A stretch of 64,000 bases of DNA from positions 38,673,316 through 38,737,315 of the forward strand of contig OX459096.1 of assembly GCA_949775045.1 (NCBI GenBank), written 5' to 3'. Shown piece after piece: positions 26,101-59,500 of the stretch. The notes below the pieces were generated by a model. It made no database searches and had not been told where the DNA came from. It worked only from the letters and a program-made list of their open reading frames with translations. Position numbers and translations under genes: made by a program. The DNA is from Metridium senile. Lineage: Eukaryota > Cnidaria > Anthozoa > Actiniaria > Metridiidae. Position 1 is the stretch's first letter, and every line of letters begins with the position of its first letter.

Positions 26101-29100
26101 ATTTTCCTTTCCTCACCATTTCATTTAACTTCAATTTTAATTGAATTTTCTTCCTTAATCGGTTTTTGTTTAATTTTACTGCATTAAGGTTTTAAAAACA
26201 AAATTCAATAGTAATAGATAATAGCCTATCCATGTCATTCTATGTCATTCGGGTTGTTTACCTGTAAGCGCCATCAACATCAAAACTCCTTGCCCTTAAG
26301 AACCTTAGTAGTGTTTTCTAAGAACAACAACAGGTGTAAGTAAAAGATGAGGGGGAGGGGAGGGAGGGAGAGGGAGGGGGAGGGAGGGGAATTTGGATCA
26401 ATGGCATCGTCAGTGCCATCTCACTCCATTAAGTAATAACAATAACAGACCCTTTTCAAATGTTTTCCCTGTAAAATTATTTTTATGAATACGATCCAAT
26501 TTCACGTTATATCACCGCTGTTCTATTTAACAAAAGGTGCATTTGCATAGGCTAAGGCCTTGTTTGTTGTCAATAAATATGCACAAATCCCAAGAAAAGA
26601 ACGAAAAGATGTTATCGCGTAAAGATAGAAAACACATTTGAATTTACTCTGAATTGAGGCTATCCCTGTGCAAATTCGCCTTCGATTCTGTCAAATAGCA
26701 CAGCGGTGTTAGATAGCATAAAAATCGTCTATATTATTCTTCGATTTTTCAATACACATATTTCAAAAGGTTTTCGGAGTGAATGGTGTACGGCCGATTG
26801 CACGGCCGTAAGGAAATGTGGGTATTTTGTATTGAATAATTAAGGCTGTGAAAATCACTCGCATACCAGTGTTTGTATGCGCAGCAACAATAGGCCTTTT
26901 GCAGCAACAGGTCACGTGAACCTTCCCCTTCTAAATCAGAAATGAAAAGAGCACCTCAACATTAGCAAGAATGCAAAATCTCAGCTCATAGAATGTAACA
27001 CGAGGGAAATGACATTAAATTTAAAATTGAATATTTTATAAGGATTTGTATGGAATATATGCTCTCATGGGCAAAGCTTGCCCACCAGAGCATATTTTCC
27101 ATACAAATCCTTATACTGAAATATTGAATTTTATATTTAATGCCATACCTCCTATACTCAACATTATGAGGTACAACTTTGCCTTTGTACTAATATGGAG
27201 GTGCTCCTTTCATTTCTGATTCTCATTTTGACTCAGCTGTTCGATTTAAAAGGGGTCGTGTCACGTGACCTGTTGCTGCAAAAGGCCTATTTCTCTCGGT
27301 TGTGCAATCTGCCTTTCACTCCTACGACAACTGAACTGTTTTAAATATGCTTATACTGTTAGTATCGATCCAACAACACATCCACACACGTATCCGGGTA
27401 TTTTTCAATTGGCAGTGATTGAAAAGAGAGGTAATGACACAAATAATCAACGCTGGCCAGCGCGCGATTAAATACACAGTCATATTCAAAAACTCACTCT
27501 TTTAATCCGACGAAGGGCTAAAGCTCGAAACGTCAGTAAAGTTAAGTCAACATTTTTTAAGGTATTACAAATTTCATTACCTATCCGTTTATACCAAACA
27601 CCGACGCAGCCTATACTAGTTTACTCGCTAGTTTCCATTTATATTCAAAAACAGTTCAGTTGTATATATCGATGCCTCCAAACTCTATTGATTTTCCCCT
27701 TAATTTGCAAACATGTCACATGCATTTAATAAACGAACATGATTCAGAAGTTTATACTACACAAATGGCCTTAGTCAAAAAGCCTAATGATTCAGAAGAG
27801 TTTATACTATACAAATTGTCCTTAGTCAAAACATGTCTAGTAAAAAGCGAATTTTAAAACGGACATATGGGGGCAACTTAAGTCTCCATAAAGCATGCAT
27901 AACATGAAATGACTCATCGAACACATTCAAATTAACACCTCTGCTTTTCACTTTGAAATTTACCACCGTTTTTGAAAGGCACGTGCTCTAATACACCCTT
28001 AAAAACACGAGTTTCTTCATTGTGTCTGTACGTGCGTATTTAGCGTCTATAATTTGTCGGTTAAAAAATCAAGAGTAACAAAGCATCAGACTCACAAATA
28101 TGCTCCATGTATATAATATGAAAAAAAAGTAATTAAAATTGATTGATTTTGATTAAAAAAATATATAAGAACTATTGCTCTCAAATGAAGTTATTTGAAT
28201 CGTCCCAGATCAGTTTTACTTCCGCGGATATACAATATATACTCGATACATATAAAATACATATAAAATATAAATATAAAATGTGCTCGAGAGGAGGACT
28301 CGGGGTTAACAGTATCAGGTACGCTCGTCGTATATCTCTTATAGGGGTGAAAATCAGCGATTTGGTATTTTTCAATAAAGGATATATTATAAATTGAACT
28401 GAATATATAATTTTGTCATTATTATGACAAAATAGAAAAATTCCATTGCTTTTTTCGTTTTATGTTTTTCTCTTAGGGGCTAAAAATCGTACATGATACA
28501 ACCTAGCTCTATAAAGGAGTGCGTTTGGCATATTTTGGGGTGTAATGAAACATTCCCGCCGAGCATACCCGATACTCTTGCCAGGCCACTGAACGAAATG
28601 CAAATTTAAAACGTCCCCCCGCATGGAATTACTGGAGTTTAATTGGCAACGAAATATAGTAATAAAGATCCAAAAAACACCTTGATACATGGGGAATGAT
28701 GGTTGTTATAAAATACAGATTCAAAAATATGCGGCATGGAATGAACATGAAAGCTACGAAAACGTTACGTAATCCAAAGACTCAAAAGTATAAAAACTCT
28801 GACAATAGCACCAACAAAAAGCTGCATTGTATGAGGATTGAAAAGTATTTGTTAGAAACAGTGCTGCGCTGCTGGATTAAGATATGGCCAATTTGCAAAA
28901 TTAAAAAAGAGCTGTATCTGACTCAGTAGTGTTGGTCAGTATCTGAACTTGTAATAGGGTTTTCCGATTTAGCGACTTTGGTACTAATAGTACCAGATAC
29001 TAATTAGCATACGTGTTTACCGTTATTAGAATTTCTAGGAGTTGTATGTGTTCAAATTAAAGAATTACATTTTCTGAGTAAGAGTAAAAAATAAGAACAA

Positions 29101-30551
29101 TATTGCAGAAATAATGACAAATTAACACTGGTACTATCATCTGGCACTATTAGGGACTGCGCAATAATTATCAGTAGGGGGGTTGAAAATCCAGAGGGGG
29201 GGGGGGGCATAATCTAAACTTATGTCTTGAAAGAGGGGGGGGGGCAACGTCCAAAATTAATCAGTGAAGGAGGGGGGGGGGGGGGGGTAACACCTAACTT
29301 TAATTTGAAAACTGATTCTGACGTTGAACCTGGGTATGTTGAAGAGAACTTTGAAGTCTTGTTTGTTGCTGACGTAGACGTCCTCGTCAATGTTGGTTAG
29401 ATTCTCTGGCGATCTTGATAAAAACCCTTTTCTCGTAAGTATTCAGCAGTCCCCTCAATTTGAAGGAAGGGGGGGGGATGCAGTCTAATTTGTCCGTTAT
29501 GGTAGGGGGGGGCAAGGCGTAATGTTCTTCATTTGTGAGGGGGGGAGTAATTGACTTTTTCGATTTTTTCGCTCATTTCTCAACCCCCCCCCCCCCCCCC
29601 CTCCCCTCCTGATAATTATTGCGCAGTCCCTTAGTGCCAAATCTGCCTTTGTGTCGGTAAATCGGAAAACCCTAATATAAAACCTTGGATAAACATTTAA
29701 TTTTGCGTCATGCAAGATTATTTGAAGAAACTGAAAACTGTACAATGTTAAAACTTTAAGTTTTTTACAATATCAAGTTTAAAATTTGTCACCAAGTTGT
29801 ACGTTATGTCAATAAAAACGATTGCCAACTACTTATCAAACAATGTCGTACCTGCTACATACGTTTATTTTCCTGTTATCTAATAGGTGGACCAAAATGA
29901 CTACGACAGTTGCAATGCAAATATTTTGATTCTATTAACATAAAATATCTTGAAAATAATAAACATGTTCTTTTTTAAATTTGTAATTGGTCAAATTATT
30001 TTTCTCCTACAGTTCGATGAACGGCTTTAGGTGTAATTCAATATCTTTGGTATTTAATGTTCCCGCGCCAAATGTATTAATTATCGGCATGGAACTCATA
30101 TCGTCTTCAGAACATTGGTGATATGAATCACATGAATATTTATTTATTCACAATAACGATAACGATAATTTTTAAGGTATTTTAAATCGATAAATTTTGG
30201 CTATAGATTAGATGTAGCGATATATTGTGAATAGCGGGTCGGTGATAAAAAATAGCAGTTAACCATTATCAATAGTTCATACAACTGAGCTTCACTTATA
30301 AACGGAACTTCACGCTTTCCAGTTATATCAGTCATTTTGCAATAGTTTGCACGCAACACAATATCTTGAACAACTTTAAATTTTACAATCAGAAACAGTG
30401 TTTTTCAATTTTGAGAGTATTTAAAATTTAGAGATAAATCATAGTCATCCACTCTTACCTCGTCAACAAATGTATCTTTGGTTAATGTACATTTTAACTC
30501 GTTGAGGGCTGATTGCTGGGTCTTCGATAAGTCTCCTAAATATCCACTCAT
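20163..30551 (-). CDS. SEC14L: SEC14-like CRAL-TRIO / GOLD lipid-transfer protein
   Basis: A cytosolic protein predicted to bind and exchange phosphoinositides or other hydrophobic ligands. The minus-strand exons are 30551-30459, 26317-26262, 25379-25316, 25235-25209, 23762-23670, 23333-23250, 23074-23001, 22718-22649, 22137-22115, 22003-21814, 21621-21576, 21361-21316, 21052-20921, 20563-20483 and 20256-20163, giving 390 residues. Residues 32-75 form the CRAL-TRIO_N part (KTLLRFLRARSFDVDGAY). Residues 81-243 form the lipid pocket domain, with KIFIVNATW and the closing LPREFGG at about 236-242. A GOLD-like domain follows to about residue 362 (KDIKFGVKF, GICIMVWDN). The tail is acidic then basic. 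Length and domain order match animal SEC14L proteins; the exact orthologue is not decided. The intron after exon 13 appears to use a GC donor. Two exons are only 23 and 27 bp. Confidence 0.93.
20728..20750. repeat. Poly-G tract
   Basis: A run of about 20 G in an intron of the SEC14-like gene. No matching element termini are visible around it. Confidence 0.8.
22485..22645. mobile_element. Foldback repeat with hammerhead-like core, copy 1
   Basis: TAATATAATGAAATTTGTAACA near 22522 is mirrored by its complement near 22605. Between them lies CTAAAGCTCGAAACGTCAGT, shared with copies at 27505-27645 and 39640-39935. The flank GTATAGGCTGCGTCGGTGTTT is also shared, in inverted orientation. Confidence 0.7.
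24437..24955. repeat. 40-bp minisatellite
   Basis: About 13 tandem units of roughly 40 bp, each containing GAATCCACTTGTTCTC, a CTAGTACTAG palindrome and GTGACAAATTTA. Units 8 and 9 have small length changes. The array lies in an intron of the SEC14-like gene, between the exons at 25209 and 23762. Just upstream, GGGACCTCTGGTTTAAC at about 24390 is also found at about 38891. Confidence 0.95.
26506..26718. mobile_element. MITE with GTTATCTAACACCGCTG-like ends, copy 1
   Basis: The left end (GTTATATCACCGCTGTTCTA) is mirrored by AGCACAGCGGTGTTAGATAGC at the right. The same family, with AAAAGGCGCATTT next to the terminus, is at 44471-44643. Confidence 0.65.
26893..27287. mobile_element. Foldback element with about 28-bp perfect TIRs
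   Basis: The ends, GGCCTTTTGCAGCAACAGG onward, are perfect inverted copies and include TCACGTGA. They are flanked by TA on both sides. Most of the 395 bp is palindromic, with a central inversion around GGGCAAAGCTTGCCC. It lies in intron 1 of the SEC14-like gene. Confidence 0.85.
27505..27645. mobile_element. Hammerhead-core-like repeat, copy 2
   Basis: Reads CCGACGAAGGGCTAAAGCTC then GAAACGTCAGTAAAGTTAAG, a stem-loop within a GACG/CGTC stem. It is followed by CGACGCAGCCTATACTAG, as in the copy at 39640-39935. It is probably a retroelement end; the family is inferred. Confidence 0.6.
28956..29673. mobile_element. Outer TIR element, interrupted
   Basis: AGGGTTTTCCGATTTA at the left is mirrored by TAAATCGGAAAACCCT at the right. 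The interior also pairs (CTATTAGGGACTGC side versus TTAGTGCC side). The element at 29153-29630 is inserted inside it. Confidence 0.75.
29153..29630. mobile_element. Inner nested TIR element, TTA target duplication
   Basis: GGGACTGCGCAATAATTATC is an exact inverted repeat at both ends, flanked by TTA at 29150-29152 and 29631-29633. The interior is dominated by G runs on the plus strand and one C run near the right end. PIF/Harbinger-like by target site; no transposase. Confidence 0.85.
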
Positions 30552-31386
30552 TTCTAATCAATAAATAGCAATAAACACTAGTATACGTACAAGTGCTGAA
30601 ATCAGCGGAGTATAATCGTAACACAACTAGTTATTATACTCGAGGCTCTAACCGGTCGTCAGAGCCGTCAATAATTTATGATAAAATTAAATTGTTTAGA
30701 AATAATATACGGCGGACCTGCGCTTGTATATGGAAATACGAAAAATTAAAGAACACTTAGTACTTCATGTTAGGAGAATTTAGCTTTCAAACTTTATTAT
30801 ACATAGCATGAAAATAAAGCATTTTGAATGATTTACTAAATGTTTCTCTTGCTAGTCAAATGCCATTTAAAAGTGATAGCTTGAATGGACTTTGTGTGTT
30901 TTAAATCTGTTTTTTATCTGTATTGTTCTGTAAACATTTATTTACTTTTATGATTAAGCTGTAATTTCTTAACACTTGTCTACGGTCGACTAGGACCTCT
31001 CGTTGAATAAGCCAATGAAACACGTGGCAAAAATAAATCCAAGTTCCCGGATGTGTCCACAGAATACTAATGAGGAACAACCAAATGTGAGTGGAGAGCG
31101 TGAAGACCCTTTTTCGAATGCATTTTCATCATGGAATTGCGAAAAAAACATTCGATTCGCCATTATAACGGCTTCGAGAGTTTCTGCGTGAGATACACAC
31201 TTAATCATTATTCGCCGATTAGTGCATAAACAGTGAAAAATTGTGCATCAAATCGCCAGGTTGCTGCCGGCTTTACCAGAGTGAAACAAGTCGATCGCGT
31301 GCTTTTGTTTAGTAGCTGTACAAGGAGTGGATAGATTGCTAGTATACTGGGTTTCCTTGTCTCTAACTGCAGCTGGATAACTCAAG
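30552..31386. promoter_or_regulatory. Head-to-head interval SEC14-like / SETD2
   Basis: The start codons of the two divergent genes are 835 bp apart, so this interval probably holds both promoters. No clear TATA box or CpG-dense core was identified. An open frame at 31003-31191 has no recognisable product. Confidence 0.5.
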
Positions 31387-53430
<22,044 letters not shown>

Positions 53431-53945
53431 CATTCACATTTTTTAGGGAATATTTTCAAATTCTTCCACACATCGCGTAAATCTCTCGTCTAATATATGA
53501 TATGCTTACATAATTTAGTCTAGAAGTTACCAATCTAACTCATTGTTTTTATCACAGACAACCCAACAATAGCTTTTTATGAGAAGTTCAACCTATCGCT
53601 TTTATAACTCTTTCAATAGTTTGTAAATATGGATTAGAGTTTTAGTTTGCATTTGCTATCGCTTGTACTTTATTGCTTGTACTTTTATTGCTGAGCTGAT
53701 GTTTTATTCTATTCAATGTATAGTTTTACTTCTTAATGCTGATTTCTTATTCTTAACCTTATTACCAGAGAGACTTCTGTCATCACATCAGTTCAAGCTA
53801 AATCTACATCATGTTTTCATTTTTTACGTTTCTCTATTTCTTAGTTTTTACTTTTTAATGTATTTTTATTGTTTTTGAATGATTATGTTGTATATATTGT
53901 GTATGTACTGCCAACCACGTTTTCACATGCTATGGCTTATCAAAG

Positions 53946-53951
53946 AATAAA
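53946..53951 (+). terminator. Likely poly(A) signal of SETD2
   Basis: AATAAA lies about 515 bases after the SETD2 stop in AT-rich sequence that would form a 3' UTR. Confidence 0.5.
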
Positions 53952-54112
53952 TTTATTCTACGATGTAGTTTCAAAGTTGTTTTAAATGCATTGCAAGAAG
54001 CAGTCTCTAGTTTTCTTTCAGATTCAGTGCAAACGAGGGGAAAGTGGGGGCTACTCGCAGTCGACAATCCAGGGCTCGGTTAAGCCATGTTCATACTAGC
54101 GACGTAAGCATA

Positions 54113-54297
54113 AAGGCCCAGGCAAACGGTTTCAACATTTGGTTCAACATCCGTTCGATTTTGTTGAATGGCAATGTTTAAACGCTTTTGAACTCTTTCA
54201 ACATCAATTCAACATCGACGATTCAATAATGTTGAAACAGTTGAAAAGCGTTTAAACATTTCCATTCAACAAAATCGGGCAACACAGCGGGCAAACG
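54113..54297. mobile_element. Foldback MITE with TTCAACATT motifs
   Basis: GATTTTGTTGAATGG and TGTTTAAACGCTTTT on the left are mirrored on the right. The outer ends GGCAAACG and CGGGCAAACG are less regular. Confidence 0.75.
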
Positions 54298-54438
54298 AAT
54301 ACACATAGCCTGTGGCAAAACCTTTTCTCGCAATTAGGAATTTGACGTGTTTGATGTCGATTTTTAAGAAATTCCCTAAATATTTAACAATTGTCGTGTA
54401 CAAAACTTTTGTTATATTGTGAAACTACCATTAACTTA

Positions 54439-54635
54439 GACCCCGTCTACACGGATCCGGAAACTTTTAAAACCGCATACTTTTTGATACGAATCGGCCT
54501 ATCGTCCACACGAATCCAGTGAATCCGGTCACCGAAAAAGCATACTTTTACTTGAATCCTCCGGATACGCGGATTCGTGTGGACGCAAATATTTCTATGC
54601 GGTTTCAGCCGGATCGAATTCGTGTAGACGAGGCC
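54439..54635. mobile_element. MITE with TTA target duplication
   Basis: GACCCCGTCTACACG at the left and, inverted, GGCCTCGTCTACACG at the right. TTA flanks it at 54436-54438 and 54636-54638. PIF/Harbinger-like by target site and GGCC end. Confidence 0.8.
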
Positions 54636-55370
54636 TTACACTTTTGTATGTGTTTGTTTACATTTTGAAAAATGTAATGAAAGTCGTCTAGACTATAGTC
54701 GTTTATCCATACGAATGTTAGATTAGGGTACGGTGCCGACAGGATCATCTTTTTTTCGCGCCTGCGCAGTCGTTTAAATGCTGAGTTGTTATACGCTGGT
54801 TTAGTTGTTGGTACCGAGCACAAATTAAAACAAATCCAACCCCCACATTTTATGAAAATCGTTCTCGCACGTTTTCCATGAAAGACCGAAAAGACACCTA
54901 GTCGGGGAGAGTGATTTTCACGTACCTGCACAAATTTCTGTGACCCCTTCCCATTAAGTGCCTTTTGTCTCTCTTAGCCCCGTCCCATGTGGAGCATAAA
55001 AGTGCTACCCCCTTGATTTGCACCAACCCTACCTCCCCTCCCTTGTAAACAATGACTGGTCCCTGATGGAACCAAATAACATGTAAAGAAACCAGTTCTA
55101 ACAAATTAATTCGCATTTATTTGCAGCTGAACGCCATAACACATCTTTTAAAACAAGGTTTTTATATCCCTTATCAAATAACCTTTTCCTAAATCACTTG
55201 AATGACCAAATGGGACAAGTCTCAATTCTGTATTGTATCAATTCTATATCACGCGTACTGCCCTGGACATCAACGGACGGTGTAAGACAAGGTGAGCCAG
55301 GGACCACACCTAGCTGGAGTACAGTGCAGAAATTGGCCAAGGATAGACAAAAGTGGTCATCCTTTGTGCT

Positions 55371-55570
55371 GCCCTACATGCCATCAAGCATAGTGGGCAT
55401 TAAGTGCTTATTAGCCTCGCTTTGAATCGATCGTTTAATGGTCATTCAAGTAAATCAGGGAAGATCTGTCCTACATGCCATCAAGCTAGCATAATGGGCA
55501 GTAAGTACTTATTAGCCTCGCTTTGAATCGATCGTTTAATGGTCATTCAAGTAAATCAGGGAAGATCTGT
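55371..55570. repeat. 100-bp tandem duplication
   Basis: Two adjacent copies run from CCTACATGCCATCAAGC to GGGAAGATCTGT. They differ by only a few bases and one small insertion. Confidence 0.9.
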
Positions 55571-55633
55571 TCAAAGGTATTTTAAATTGCCTCTTTGTAC
55601 AAAATTTCTAAATTACATAGATCAAACTACAGC

Positions 55634-55735
55634 TACCTCCTATTGTTCGTGACTTGCTAGCTTCTTGTTCACGTTGGAACACAATATAGTTTTCATGTGT
55701 GAGAGAGGCTAGCCAGCCAACAATAGCTAAGTAAA
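55634..55735. mobile_element. Short foldback MITE
   Basis: CTATTGTTCGTGACTTGCTAGC is mirrored by GAGGCTAGCCAGCCAACAATAG. The core AACACAATATAGTTTTCA relates it, inverted, to 32450-32571. Confidence 0.7.
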
Positions 55736-56551
55736 TTGTTACCCATTTTTCGAATTTTAAAATGTACGTCCCTATTTTTTAAGAAAATAAATAAATTTCC
55801 GTGTCATTTCCATATATATAGTAATAAATTATTTCATATTTAGTAATATTTCGGCCATTAAACGAGCAGAGTAAATATTCAAGTATTTCAGAGATACACA
55901 TATATTAATAAGATCACCTTTTTGTTCCAAGAGTGGTTTTCATGAGCCCGTGAAAACCATTTTAGTGTATCACTTCTTAATCTGCCTTAATTCCATTATT
56001 TGACAATCATGCTTCAATTAATACACTTTTTTCAAGGGTTAATGAAAACCACTGTCATAAATCATCATTGAGTGAAGAAAATCAAATCATTTAGAAATAT
56101 CGAAGCACCCAGTAATTTGGTGGATTTTGTATGTTGCTCATACCATGCGAAAGATAGTACATTATTTTTTTTATGAAGCAGCAAACCAACTACTTCATTT
56201 TCTACTCCATTCTCGTGCTTATGTTTATACATGCAGTATAATGCTGCTTTACAGGTTTAATAAACACCACTCTAGCATATACATTGCAGTAAGATTTACT
56301 CAAGACTGTGGACAGTGTTCTACGACTTTTTTCTGTTTGGGACCAATTAATGGATGGCTTAACTTTTGCACCGTCTACACACGTTTAATGTCCTTTTACA
56401 GACAAAACACTAAAATACCGTAAGAAAAATACCATAATATCGTTGTTTTTTTATGTGTTTTTTTTTGTTTTTACACGATTTTAAAACTTTTATAAAACAT
56501 TAGCACATTTATCCATGCTATAAATATTAGGATGTATATTTACAAAAGTGA

Positions 56552-56557
56552 TTTATT
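56552..56557 (-). terminator. Likely poly(A) signal of TRAK
   Basis: AATAAA on the minus strand, about 40 bases past the TRAK stop codon. Confidence 0.55.
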
Positions 56558-56596
56558 TCACCTAACTAAATTATAATTTAATGACTTAAGTAAAAT

Positions 56597-59500
56597 CTAT
56601 TTATTTTCAGCAGGTCTCTTACTTCCAAAGAAAGACATCAATCCCATTCCTCCGAAGTCTTCAAATGCAAAAGCCTTGTTGATTTTCTCCAGGCGTTCCT
56701 CTGACTTATTGGAAGTAGCCTGGGGAATAGTTCCTTGTGAAGAACTCGAAGGTCCCTGGGACCACTTTCCCCCTGCGAAAGAGCTCAATTTAGTCCCAGA
56801 AAAGAAACCTTTAGAAGGTTCATGAGCGGATGGGAAGAATGATCTATTGGTGTCAAAGTGTGAAGGAGATGGCGGGGAATGGCCCGATCTCGATACCATG
56901 CTTGTATCTATGCTGGATGATCGTTCCAGTCTCCCTGAAGGAGGTGTTGCTAGAGCACCTAAGTTTGACTTTTGTATTAAGTCCGTTAGACTGCCTAAGC
57001 TAGGTCGTCTCGTTAATCGTCCAAAGAACCCCCCTGGGTTAGCAGTAGCAGAGCTGTTAGTAGCTTGACTTAAATCATTTAGACTGCCACTGCTATTACT
57101 ACGAAATAGTCTAGTACCCAGTCCTAAACTGTTCACACTGCCAGCAAGATCGTTGGATGAGCTCATTGATTCCAGGTCTCCACTGCTGGCTCTTCTTCGT
57201 AAAGTAGGAAAACCTGTAGCTGTAGGACCGGTATGAATGTTTGTGTTTGGTGACATAAAATCACTAGCATCAAGACTGAGTCGTTTGTCTGCTGAACTAA
57301 GCGAACTAACATCTAATCCTTTAAGGTTAGTACCACTTGATGTACGTGCAAATCCAGGTTGACTGAGTAGTCCTAGTGAAGATGATGTAGTTGTTGTGGT
57401 GCTTGTTGCACCTGCAACGGTTGCAATAGGTCTTGGTGTTGGGATACTAGCTGCAATACCACTTGAACCAACAAGCATCCTGGACAAGATTCCACCACCA
57501 AGACCAGGAAGAGGGCTATATACAGGAACAGACGGTGGACTAACAGGTGGACTGTCATCCTCAGGGATTGGTTCACTTTTACCAGCTTTTTCTTTCTCAC
57601 TAAAATAGTTAGCCAAGTTACGTAGAGATTCAGCTCGTTTGGGTTCCTTAGTCGAGGCTTCTTCGCTTGCTTTCTGAAGAACCTCTGCAAGGACCTGTCC
57701 AACTGAAGATTTCCCTGGTGTTGAAGACGATGGTGAATTAAGTAGCTGAGTTAGAATACTCGAAGTATTAGAATCACGTCGACTTGCTTTAATTCCTTTC
57801 TCATGTACCAGTGATGCAAGAGCAATGGCCATGGGAGAGTGTTTGGACCTGTCCTGGGATGATGCAGCCACATGGCCAGAAGCTTGTTCCTGTGGTTTGG
57901 ATTTGATTTTGATTTGGATGGGTTCATCTTCTTCAATGTCATCTGCGTCACTTACATCGCTGTGTTCTTTAGATAGTCTGCCACCATGTGGACTTGACTG
58001 TACATCACCTTTGACGTGTACACCAGGTCTTTGTTGTTCTAGTTTCATTGACGGCGATGCTAGCTTCTTCCATTGTTGCAAAGTAACAGAACCTGGGAAT
58101 AAAAAAAAAACATGTCAACTAAACACGACGATAACTAGTGGCGTGTAACCGAGTTTCCAAGGAATAATGTGTTCAGAATTGGAGGAACCATATTTGAGAA
58201 CTTTCAAAACATCATGTGTATCTTTTCATTACGAACTGTACAAAAAGATCGTGTGATATTTTAAATTTATAACATGCTCCACAAATTGTCTTCGAGAAAA
58301 TATGAGAACTATGAACTATATAGCTGCACGCTCTTGCACTCTAATTCCAAACTGATGTGCGTTTTTCTTCGAAATTGTAACTTTGTACAAAGAAACAAAT
58401 ACTTTTTAACTTTGAATTATGACGCAAATACTTCTAATTTCACTCCAACAAAGGATTAACATTGAAAAAATCGAGATTTGGCACCCGAGTTTTTCCCAAA
58501 AACTCCACAAGAAGGCTTGTTTTGCAGGACATCACTAAATTTGTTCAGTAAGAAAAACTACGATGACGTGCAAAAAAAATCAATTAACAAACCGTACTAC
58601 CAACCTTTAATGGGCTTTACAATTTGAAGTTTCTCTGGTTTACGAAATGAACGTCTTCCATAAGAATAGCGTGAATCTGTCGAGACAATATCACTATTAG
58701 AAATCACCCATTCTGATTGGTCGCACACTACAAGCGCATGTTGATCACATATGTAAATTTGTGTTTTTATAAACGAAATAGATAACTTGCTTGGTGTGCT
58801 GTTTGCAGTAAAAATAGCAAATATGTATTGTCAGAAGACAACCGAGGAGTTGATTCAGCATGTGAGTAGGTTTTTCTAATGGGAGCTGTAGAGCAATAGA
58901 GAAGTCGTAAAGAAACATGAGATATAGCCTCGAGTGCTCTGCAGCTCCCAGAGTGTCAATAATGCTTTTAAAAAATATTTCTGAATATTGGGCGTGTCCC
59001 TGTCCTCTGATATAAACACTGTAGCCAGCCAATCAGAGCGAGCATAGTATCTCTATTTTATAATTCTTGAGATTAAATAGATCATATTATCAATGGAATA
59101 AACCAAGGGAATGAGTGCCTTAACTTACCTAAGCTTGTTGTAGACATTGCGTCATCACCATCAGATGCTTCAGATGTTGTCCGTGGTCGAGATTCACCAG
59201 TAACTGGATTGAATTTAAAACCAGTCGAACTAGTGCCAGCACTAGCCTGTGGTTTATTAACCATCTTAGGTTTTCTTCCCTTGGAAACATTGATGTTACG
59301 AACAGTTTGAAGGACACGAGCAAGATTTTGTCTATAAATCAATCACATATGTATTAGATATCTCCTGCATGTTATCATTTCAGCATTGATGATTTATTAT
59401 TAATAATTCTATTTCAGCTATGATTTATATTTTAATAGCTAACCTTTTCTCCTGTATGTCAACAAGATCCCTTTTCACGCTCTGTTCTATTTCATGAGCT

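Larger units (their letters stand above)
53952..56551. other. Convergent intergenic gap SETD2 / TRAK
   Basis: Contains two MITEs, a 100-bp tandem duplication and a foldback, listed separately. The remainder is AT-rich with no supported exon. Confidence 0.5.
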
